A stretch of DNA of 45,082 nt, from positions 1 to 45,082 of the forward strand of contig JACWAF010000028.1 of assembly GCA_014874185.1 (NCBI GenBank). Direction: 5' to 3'. The position numbers and the translations under genes were made by a program. Numbering within the stretch: position 1 is the first letter of the stretch; every line of letters begins with the position of its first letter. The notes under the pieces are model-generated. The model saw only the letters and a list, made by a program, of their open reading frames with translations. It had not been told where the DNA came from and did no database searches. This DNA is from Nitrospirota bacterium (lineage in GTDB: Bacteria > Nitrospirota > Thermodesulfovibrionia > Thermodesulfovibrionales > JdFR-88). Below are positions 1 to 6,400 of this stretch, piece by piece.

Positions 1-516
1 GAATCCAGGAGGCGGGTGACAGAGACTTTGCGGAGCTTATGTTTCAGTTCCCTCTTCATAGGGACAAAGAATGAATCGCTCGTGGGCCTGGGCGTGACCG
101 CGGCCGAGGCGGCCAGTTTCAGTTCCCTCTTCATAGGGACAAAGAATGAATCACAAAATATGAAGTTGCCGTCGCATGCGAAAACGAGCGTTTCAGTTCC
201 CTCTTCATAGGGACAAAGAATGAATCAGGCGTCCCCAAAGACCCTGGCATCTCCAAAGACCCGTTTCAGTTCCCTCTTCATAGGGACAAAGAATGAATCG
301 CCCTCGTGCTGGCGCTTGTGACCGTTGCTAGTGCGTTTCAGTTCCCTCTTCATAGGGACAAAGCATGAATCCGCACGGGTCTATGAGGACGCCAGGGTCT
401 TTGGAGAGTTTCAGTTCCCTCTTCATAGGGACAAAGAATGAATCAACCCAGCGCCGTGGTATACAGTAGCGGACGGAACGTTTCAGTTCCCTCTTCATAG
501 GGACAAAGAATGAATC
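1..516 (-). CRISPR. CRISPR array, 7 full repeats, open at left edge
   Basis: Seven complete 37-bp repeats start at 41, 116, 190, 263, 335, 408 and 480. The last five bases of another lie at 1-5, so the array continues outside the window. Seven spacers of 35-38 bp separate them. Read on the minus strand the repeat begins GATTCATTC and ends GAACTGAAAC, the usual 3' end of type I repeats. It holds a TCCCT/AGGGA stem with a six-base loop. Minus-strand transcription puts the leader at 517-619, next to cas4. The repeat at 335-371 has one substitution (AAAGC for AAAGA). Spacers 227-262 and 372-407 are related in opposite orientation (see findings). Confidence 0.98.
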
Positions 517-619
517 CGCTCTAAATTTACCATAAAAACGGGCAGTTTTTCAGCCCTTTGCCGCAAATTTTCCGCAACCCCTGTTTCTGCACTAAACCCC
601 GCTGATATTTGCGAAAAAA
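517..619 (-). promoter_or_regulatory. CRISPR leader
   Basis: This 103-bp AT-rich gap lies between the cas4 stop and the first (newest) repeat, on the side where new spacers should enter. It contains an inverted repeat AAAAAC/GTTTTT (534-539 and 545-550) and two copies of a CCGCAA motif around 562-577. No convincing -35/-10 pair is visible, so crRNA may come from a weak leader promoter or from readthrough of the co-directional cas operon. Confidence 0.75.
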
Positions 620-1204
620 CTAAAAGACATCGCCGCAGTAGTTCCTGTATTCGCAATCTATGCATTTATTCCTGTTTTCCACTGCCGGAGGCATGTACTT
701 TTCCAAAAGCATCCCGCGGATCTCATTTGCCATCGCCAATGCCTGCTCTTTGAGAGTGTGCGTAAGATCGAAGGCAACCGCATCATCAGCAGGTATCAGG
801 TAGACAAACCCCGTGCTTATTTCTTTCTTATAAATGTCCTCTAAAATCAGTGCATAACCGCAAAGCTGATAGACATGGTTCTTATGAGGCCTGCCGCTTG
901 TGAATTTAAAATCGACAGGAAAGCATTCGCCGTCCTTTTCGATCAGCATGTCTATCTTCCCGGAGAGGCCAAGCCGGTCCGAGCTTACTCCCTGATGAAA
1001 GAGCCTTTTCCCTTCGGCGAGGCCGTACTTATGGAACTTGCGCCTTTTTTCCAGCCGGTCAATCCGCAACTCCTCGGATTTTCCGCATTCCATCTTGAAA
1101 GTGGTTTTTTTCCCGACCGGCATGAGATACTGGTAATAAACCACTCGCGGGCAATACGCATATTGCTTCAGATCAGCCACCCTAAGGGATATCGGCCCCG
1201 CCAT
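620..1204 (-). CDS. cas4: CRISPR-associated Cas4 exonuclease
   Basis: Cas4 is a RecB-like Fe-S nuclease that trims and selects PAM-bearing prespacers with Cas1-Cas2. The 194-aa product has the four expected cluster cysteines (C18, and C181, C184, C190 in CIDCEYRNYC). It also has the RecB motifs GKIDMLIE and FPVDFKF followed by a QLCGYA helix. The frame is open back to a TTG at 1228. I prefer the ATG at 1204 because AAGGA lies 8 nt upstream and the protein then has normal family length. It overlaps the cas2 3' end by 23 nt, indicating translational coupling, and is the last cas gene before the leader. Confidence 0.93.
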   Translation of the reverse strand: MAGPISLRVADLKQYAYCPRVVYYQYLMPVGKKTTFKMECGKSEELRIDRLEKRRKFHKYGLAEGKRLFHQGVSSDRLGLSGKIDMLIEKDGECFPVDFKFTSGRPHKNHVYQLCGYALILEDIYKKEISTGFVYLIPADDAVAFDLTHTLKEQALAMANEIRGMLLEKYMPPAVENRNKCIDCEYRNYCGDVF

Positions 1205-1472
1205 CTTCCTTTTCCTTGAAATACTCAATGGAGTTTTTCATGTCCTTAGCGCATACGGGCAGGATCAGAAACCTGCCTGGTGTGTCCTTCATGGCTCTTT
1301 TCAGCTTAAGATAGAGCTCTTCGCGCCGATTTCTGCCTAGACTTCCTGAAAATCCGCTGAACTGGATCCGCTCAAGACCGTAATCCTTGCATATTTCGGC
1401 AACCTTGTTCCTTATCCCGTCTATTTCGATATCATAAAAAACGTAATGTATCAGCTCGTCCCGATTTACCAT
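1182..1472 (-). CDS. cas2: CRISPR-associated endoribonuclease-fold protein Cas2
   Basis: This 96-aa protein of normal Cas2 length is the dimeric core that bridges two Cas1 dimers during spacer integration. The ferredoxin-like first strand carries the family motif (HYVFYDIEIDG, with conserved D14). It is followed by the typical KVAEICKDYGLERIQFSGFSG helix-strand, the segment that normally contains the second conserved region. The ATG overlaps the cas1 stop by 7 nt (ATGGTAA), so cas1 and cas2 are translationally coupled. Its own 3' end overlaps cas4. Confidence 0.95.
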   Translation of the reverse strand: MVNRDELIHYVFYDIEIDGIRNKVAEICKDYGLERIQFSGFSGSLGRNRREELYLKLKRAMKDTPGRFLILPVCAKDMKNSIEYFKEKEDGGADIP

Positions 1473-2659
1473 TTAAAGGTAAAGGGCTTGTACTCTTTCC
1501 GTCCGCCCCTCATGAAGGACGCAAGATTTCTTGCCTGCATCTGGATAATGGAACGTATCTTGAATTTTTTGCCGTCGAAGCGCTCGGGGCTTTCGAGACG
1601 CTCCAGTATCTTTTCGCCGATGCCTTTTCTTGTTTCGGAGTCCAGAAGGCCGTCCGCGATCTTAATATCCTGCCCCAGGTTGACGTATGAGATTACCACT
1701 CTGTCCACTACAGGCTGGCGGAACTCCTCTACCAGGTCCAGAACAAGCGAGGGCTTGCCCGGCCTGTCCACATGCAGAAAACCCGCAAACGGCTCAAGCC
1801 CGGCGCTGACCAGCGCGCCCCAGATCATGGAATAGAGAATTCCGTATCCATAATTCAGGAGCGAGTTGACGGGGTCTGTCGCCCCTCTCGTCTCGCGTCC
1901 CATGAATTCGGTGCGGTTTGCCAGTATCGCCTTCACGCCCTCCCAGTAAAGCCTTCCAGCGGTTCCCTCCATTCCCATCAGAGAGCCGCGCGACTCCTCA
2001 ATATCTCTGCCCGTAACCAGTTCAACCTCCGCCTGCAATGCCTTGAGGCTGCCCGCTATGTAGGCCACAGACCTGAATCTATCGGGGTCCGCCTGTTTCA
2101 TGTATTTACCGAAATACCTGAGCAGCTTTTCCTGGTTTTTTATCTTCCCGCTGACGACGGCCCTCGAAAAAATCAACCCTCGCTCGTCGGAGAGGGCCTC
2201 CATCTGCCCCCGCCTTGCCTCCACTACGGCCGTGAGCATCGGGGAGGTGATCATGGCGTATGGCCTGTTTCCGCCGGAGAGAAAATGGAGTCCAATCCCC
2301 CTTTGGCAGAGTTCTCCTATAAGGTCGGTGGAGACGGTTATGCCTCTTGACGCGAGCACCACGTCCTTAATGCGGAAGAGGGGGAACTGGTATATGATTT
2401 CCTTGCCCTTTCTTACGAGCATGCGCTCGCTCTTTTTGGACAGAAACGCCCCGTAGCCGGAGACTATAACCTGGGACATATCTCCGGATTGAACCATCGT
2501 GATATCGTCGCCTATGCGATGTTCGCCCTCCGGCGTTTGGTCAATCAGAAAAGGTATAGGCTCGGCCTCGCCTGTGAAGAGGTTGAACTGGGCAGGCGGA
2601 AGGGACTTGACCGGTTGCTCGGACCCTGTATCGGCCCGTTTCGCATTGGCCCTTGGCAT
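1466..2659 (-). CDS. cas1: CRISPR-associated integrase Cas1, with N-terminal extension
   Basis: Cas1 is the metal-dependent integrase that inserts spacers at the leader-repeat junction. The catalytic residues are visible: E231 in MEGTAGRLYW, H296 in GFLHVDRPG and D308 or E311 in VLDLVEEFR. At 397 aa it is longer than the usual 320-345. The canonical start of the fold (SQVIVSGYGAFL) begins near residue 62. Residues 1-54 are proline- and charge-rich and match no domain I know; they are not a Cas4 fusion. Translation could instead start at M55 or M61. The SD before the first ATG (2659) is poor. A 133-bp gap with a strong hairpin separates it from cas5. Confidence 0.95.
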   Translation of the reverse strand: MPRANAKRADTGSEQPVKSLPPAQFNLFTGEAEPIPFLIDQTPEGEHRIGDDITMVQSGDMSQVIVSGYGAFLSKKSERMLVRKGKEIIYQFPLFRIKDVVLASRGITVSTDLIGELCQRGIGLHFLSGGNRPYAMITSPMLTAVVEARRGQMEALSDERGLIFSRAVVSGKIKNQEKLLRYFGKYMKQADPDRFRSVAYIAGSLKALQAEVELVTGRDIEESRGSLMGMEGTAGRLYWEGVKAILANRTEFMGRETRGATDPVNSLLNYGYGILYSMIWGALVSAGLEPFAGFLHVDRPGKPSLVLDLVEEFRQPVVDRVVISYVNLGQDIKIADGLLDSETRKGIGEKILERLESPERFDGKKFKIRSIIQMQARNLASFMRGGRKEYKPFTFKW

Positions 2660-2717
2660 ACAACCTATTTACCACATAGCGGGGACGCTTTCAAGAGGCA
2701 AGGGAAAGAGAATATTG

Positions 2718-2742
2718 ACGGGGGCGTGATATCCGCCCCCGT
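2718..2742. terminator. Hairpin between interference and adaptation cas genes
   Basis: A perfect 9-bp stem (ACGGGGGCG at 2718-2726 with CGCCCCCGT at 2734-2742) encloses a 7-nt loop. On the plus strand it is followed by TTTT. On the minus strand, the direction of the operon, no U-run follows, so it may attenuate or stabilise mRNA rather than terminate fully. It sits in the only sizeable gap inside the cas operon (2660-2792). Confidence 0.5.
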
Positions 2743-2792
2743 TTTGGTTCGATACGCCCGGTACAGTTGTCAAAGAGCGAAAAAATAAATAC

Positions 2793-3602
2793 CTACTTTG
2801 CCCGATACTCGCTGAATCCAGGCCCAGTGTTCACCAAACCGAGAGGGACAATAACATCTACAAATCGACGGTGCTTATCACGCTTAGGAGTCCTATCGGT
2901 ATAAGAACTTAATGTTTCCATGTCAGCCTCTTTACCAAAATCATCCAAGGCAACTATATGAAGGCGCTCAGGGGGTGTCCATGGCTTTTCATTTTGGACA
3001 GGCTGGGTAAAGTTGGGCCCAAGCTCTGTCCGGCGGGAAAATCCACAAAACTGGACGAAAGAGCCTCGCTTGCCTATATAAGATACATGGGGTGCAATTA
3101 AAACAAGTCTCTCCGCCAGTGTATCATCGCCTGCGCCAAGGTCGAAGGCCCACTGCCAAATACCGTGGTGGTGAACAATCTCACGATACGCTATGTTGGG
3201 GGTGTATGGTTTCAGCGGATCGGCATCCCTAGATTCCTGACGCACTTTGATAAACGTATGCGTAACGCATGCGGCTTCAGGTGGGGCAATGCGTACATCC
3301 AGATTAACCAGTGACCGCAAAAAATCAGCACATTCCACATCAGACAATCCTGCCCTGAAGGCCGCATCGACGAAAGCCATCTTGATACTATATGGAGTTG
3401 GAATAACGAGAGTCTTTCCCACCGAGCTGGTCGCCAAGCTAATCTTTAAAGAAAAAAGAGCAGCCGGTTGATATTCGACTACAAGCCATCGGCCAGGATC
3501 TGGAATACCAGCTACAGGTTTGGCTTCGTGCAGCGCCGCCAGGCGTTCTGCCGATATATTTTCTACACCCGCAACGGGCTGGATCTTCCTTTTCTTTGCC
3601 AT
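2793..3602 (-). CDS. cas5: CRISPR-associated Cas5 (Cascade subunit)
   Basis: This 269-aa RAMP protein is likely Cas5, which caps the 5' handle of the crRNA in type I Cascade. Supporting signs are a VVEYQPAALFSLK first strand, the LVIPTPYSIKMAFVDAAFR segment equivalent to the Cas5 helix after the conserved proline stretch, and a YIGKRGSFVQF motif like the YLGRR motif of Cas5 proteins. It lies directly after cas7 (2-nt gap; a GAGAG-like SD overlaps the cas7 end), the usual cas7-cas5 order. It is on the large side for Cas5. The name rests on these motifs plus position. Confidence 0.8.
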   Translation of the reverse strand: MAKKRKIQPVAGVENISAERLAALHEAKPVAGIPDPGRWLVVEYQPAALFSLKISLATSSVGKTLVIPTPYSIKMAFVDAAFRAGLSDVECADFLRSLVNLDVRIAPPEAACVTHTFIKVRQESRDADPLKPYTPNIAYREIVHHHGIWQWAFDLGAGDDTLAERLVLIAPHVSYIGKRGSFVQFCGFSRRTELGPNFTQPVQNEKPWTPPERLHIVALDDFGKEADMETLSSYTDRTPKRDKHRRFVDVIVPLGLVNTGPGFSEYRAK

Positions 3603-3604
3603 TA

Positions 3605-4615
3605 TTACTCTCTCGGAAGCTGCAGACCTGCCGCTATCTCAACTAATACTTTTGCCCCATCGGCAAGCGTGCTAAATGACTTGACGGTCACGCCATCTTT
3701 CTTGATATTGTTTAGCACAGCGGCCGCTTGTTCCATCTGACTACGATAGTTGTCGTTGAGCGGGCTGACCGTAGGAGCGGGAAGCGAGGTAGAGGAAACC
3801 GAGACAATACCCTCACAACCAACGATATGAGGATTCTGTGTATTGCGCTGCGCCCCTATGGGCTTAAGCAGAGTGGAAGCTAGGGCATGAATCAATGCTT
3901 TGCTGCGCGCTTTCCGTCCGTTCGCATCTACCACATATTGTCTTGTGATATCATTGAGGCCTATGCGATAGAGATCAAGGTTACAAATAAGCGCGTAAAT
4001 GCCCGAAGAAGCCGGACGGTGAAAGATCGCCTGCTTGCCGGTTACGGTCTCGCCGCCTGCCGCAGTTTCGCGCCCTTCAGGAGCGTACTTGACGTGGAAG
4101 TATTGTTCAGTCGACGTAAGCGGCTGACCAGCTCCATCTTCCGGAAGACCGACTACCCATCCGAATTCCGCAACCGATTTCCGGCCAACAGCACGCCCTC
4201 GTGTTACCAGTGTGCCAGCCATGTCTGTCAGACTGCAATCAGTGAGCATCTTTGCCATGACCTCCGACTCGGTCGCTTTTCTATTTTCTTTCTTCCCATT
4301 TTTATTAAATTCCTGCTCCTTTTCACAGAAGTCCACAAAATCCTGGTTAAGTGCATTGATCCGGTCCGCATCGTGCACTTTCGCACCCGGAGAAAGCGGC
4401 TCCCCAGCTTCCTTGAGTAACGGGATCATGTGTTCCACCAGAATGTGCTTAAACATGTCTCCGCTTACCGCATTTACTACGGCACGTTTTCCTTTTTGAT
4501 CAATGATGTACACCATGCGGGTTTGTTGCTGGTTCCCTTCAGTACCTTCATTGTTCAGACTGTGAAGGTCAAGCGTGATGCGAGCGCAAAGCGACAAAGA
4601 ATGTACAATTGCCAT
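3605..4615 (-). CDS. cas7: CRISPR-associated Cas7 (DevR/Csa2-type Cascade backbone)
   Basis: Cas7 polymerises along the crRNA spacer to form the Cascade backbone. This 336-aa protein begins with a SLSLCARITLDLHSLNNEG RAMP strand-helix and has the RGRAVGRKSVAEFGWVVGLP segment typical of DevR/Csa2-type Cas7. A later conserved stretch carries NLDLYRIGLND and RSKALIHALAS, where the family has its G-rich and basic elements. The start is clear: AAAGGAG lies 6 nt before the ATG at 4615. A 27-bp gap separates it from cas8. Confidence 0.88.
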   Translation of the reverse strand: MAIVHSLSLCARITLDLHSLNNEGTEGNQQQTRMVYIIDQKGKRAVVNAVSGDMFKHILVEHMIPLLKEAGEPLSPGAKVHDADRINALNQDFVDFCEKEQEFNKNGKKENRKATESEVMAKMLTDCSLTDMAGTLVTRGRAVGRKSVAEFGWVVGLPEDGAGQPLTSTEQYFHVKYAPEGRETAAGGETVTGKQAIFHRPASSGIYALICNLDLYRIGLNDITRQYVVDANGRKARSKALIHALASTLLKPIGAQRNTQNPHIVGCEGIVSVSSTSLPAPTVSPLNDNYRSQMEQAAAVLNNIKKDGVTVKSFSTLADGAKVLVEIAAGLQLPRE

Positions 4616-4642
4616 GATTAGCTCCTTTTCATAAATAATGCG

Positions 4643-5086
4643 CTATTTTAAGTCTGGATCAGACGGTTCCTGCGCAACATCTGGTGCCTCTGTAACGTCT
4701 TCTTCGCGCGGCTCCCTGCAAGACCCATAGGCACATAGCAGAGACCCGACTAAAGAAGCACCGTATGTCTCTACCAGGCTTGCAAATGCTGAAAACTCTT
4801 CTGTGGTAACATTACGAGATGCCTGCTTACCCATCTCCCATCTGCGGGCATTCTCCGCATTATATTTAGAGATGAAGTCGGCAACGGTCTCAATTAACGG
4901 CTCGTTACCCGGCAAGCTGCGCCTACGCCGCAAGTCATGTAAGAGATCGTAACGAATCTCCCGGTAATCCGGTTTTTTCATGGCTTTCTGGGCCTGTGCG
5001 CTTACTGTCGCCTTACGTACTGCGGCGGAGATGGCCTGGAAACCGGAGTCTTTAAGAATTTCAGTCAATTTAGGTGCCATTCCCAT
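4643..5086 (-). CDS. cas11: Candidate Cas11 small subunit from internal start in cas8
   Basis: Within cas8, codons for FFRRIVMGM contain a consensus Shine-Dalgarno AGGAGG at 5098-5093, exactly 6 nt before an in-frame ATG at 5086. Translation from it would give a 147-aa, largely helical, basic protein equal to Cas8 residues 439-585. Its size matches Cas11 small subunits. In types I-B, I-C and I-D, Cas11 is known to be made by internal initiation inside the large-subunit gene, and no separate cas11 gene is present here. An SD this strong, at this spacing and exactly at the domain boundary, is unlikely by chance, but expression is not shown. Confidence 0.6.
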   Translation of the reverse strand: MGMAPKLTEILKDSGFQAISAAVRKATVSAQAQKAMKKPDYREIRYDLLHDLRRRRSLPGNEPLIETVADFISKYNAENARRWEMGKQASRNVTTEEFSAFASLVETYGASLVGSLLCAYGSCREPREEDVTEAPDVAQEPSDPDLK

Positions 5087-6400
5087 AACAATCCTCCTGA
5101 AGAAATCTGTGCGAAATGATCGGACCTTACGCCCCTGTTCCCGTGCCCGAATGAGAAAGGGTCCATAGTACTCCATAAATGTTATTAAGGCGAAGATCGA
5201 CCCCTCGCCCCGTTTTTCCGAAAAACGTCTGTAGGCGACAAGCATACCTATCTCATCGGAGTGATCGTCCTGAAGCCCCCGGATGACGCGCTGGTGTTCG
5301 TCCAGAATAGCCAGCCAATCCTCTGCATCCTGCCTATTATTAATAGGAAACCATCCTGGTAAAGCCATAGTTGCCATGGCAGAGACAGCGTTGGCGTTAC
5401 CGAGGGACTGGTAATTAGTCACCATCACGCCCGAGATTGCTTCAGCAGGGGTTTTCCCATGCAGGTTCAGACCCGGAAGCACCTCTTCATCTTGATCGTG
5501 GTATTCCTCCGAATGGCGAATTAGCAGTTCAGCAAGTTTGAGGACGGCGAGAGTATCAAGCTTTGGAGGGCCGCCATATACTTTAGACCCACGCAGCTGG
5601 CGTGCAACAGATTCGAGAGCGCGAATCGATATGTCATGGGGGAGTGGACACAGAAGCCGGACATGTTCGGCCTTGGTGCCTTGAAAAAAGGGGCAGGCAA
5701 CGCGGAAGTATCCACGGTATTTCAACCATTCTACAAAAGGATCTGCCCACTGTTCTTTAGTCTTGTCATTACGCCCGGTACTATCCGGTTTGAGGCGACT
5801 ATATCCCTTGGCTGCCAAAGGTGTAAAAAGTTGTACGGTGCTGACCTTCCAATCAAGTCCGGAGGGCATACGATGTGAAAAGGCCTTAAACGATGCAACC
5901 ATTTCGTCGTAAAATTCTTCAGGGTCTAGGCGAACAATTATTTCATGGACTTTATTGGCAGTCTTGTAACCTTTCAACTTATTGAGAACCTGGAGAAGAC
6001 GCCAATCCTCACGCAATTCTTCCATCTGCATCATTTGCTGAGTTTCAGAATCAACTTCTTTTCCTCTTCTTTTTCCGCGAGGGTCGAAGAGTTTCTTTCT
6101 TCGGTCAGCCTTGGCCTTCTCGGCTTTATAATCAACGAAATCTGATACTCTATCTGGGACTTTTACTTTTTCTTTTGCTTTGAGGAAGGGGTAACCCGCT
6201 ATCTGCGGAATCTGCTCAAAAACACTTGAGGTGACTGGTTCAGCAAGACAGACCTCAAACTCGGATTCCCGCTCAACCAGGCGGACAGTATCTATAGCAG
6301 GGATCGAAGCAAGCAGGTCAGCTAATCCCACGGAGGCAAACACATCAGCATGTGTGCCTGTCCTCTTGGGGACCCGAAAGACCTGATAATTTTCATTCAT
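4643..6400 (-). CDS. cas8: CRISPR-associated Cas8-family large subunit
   Basis: Probable Cascade large subunit (585 aa), which reads the PAM. Cas8 proteins diverge quickly and I cannot fix the subtype from sequence alone; the call rests on its place between cas3 and cas7 and on size. The frame is open to 6436, but the ATG at 6400 has AAGGAG 6 nt upstream. It overlaps the cas3 stop by 8 nt (GATGAATGA), so it is translationally coupled to cas3. No zinc-finger cysteine set is obvious. The C-terminal 147 residues look like a small-subunit domain with its own internal ribosome binding site (see the Cas11 entry). Confidence 0.75.
   Translation of the reverse strand: MNENYQVFRVPKRTGTHADVFASVGLADLLASIPAIDTVRLVERESEFEVCLAEPVTSSVFEQIPQIAGYPFLKAKEKVKVPDRVSDFVDYKAEKAKADRRKKLFDPRGKRRGKEVDSETQQMMQMEELREDWRLLQVLNKLKGYKTANKVHEIIVRLDPEEFYDEMVASFKAFSHRMPSGLDWKVSTVQLFTPLAAKGYSRLKPDSTGRNDKTKEQWADPFVEWLKYRGYFRVACPFFQGTKAEHVRLLCPLPHDISIRALESVARQLRGSKVYGGPPKLDTLAVLKLAELLIRHSEEYHDQDEEVLPGLNLHGKTPAEAISGVMVTNYQSLGNANAVSAMATMALPGWFPINNRQDAEDWLAILDEHQRVIRGLQDDHSDEIGMLVAYRRFSEKRGEGSIFALITFMEYYGPFLIRAREQGRKVRSFRTDFFRRIVMGMAPKLTEILKDSGFQAISAAVRKATVSAQAQKAMKKPDYREIRYDLLHDLRRRRSLPGNEPLIETVADFISKYNAENARRWEMGKQASRNVTTEEFSAFASLVETYGASLVGSLLCAYGSCREPREEDVTEAPDVAQEPSDPDLK

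Noticed and set aside
16-210. A 64-aa plus-strand open frame with repeated SFSSLFIGTKNES
   Set aside because: It is a translation through CRISPR repeats and spacers, not a gene.
335-371. The single-base variant repeat taken as the leader-distal degenerate end of the array
   Set aside because: Perfect repeats continue on both sides, so it is an isolated point mutation.
1205-1228. TTG start for cas4 at 1228
   Set aside because: ATG 1204 has a better-placed SD and gives the usual Cas4 length.
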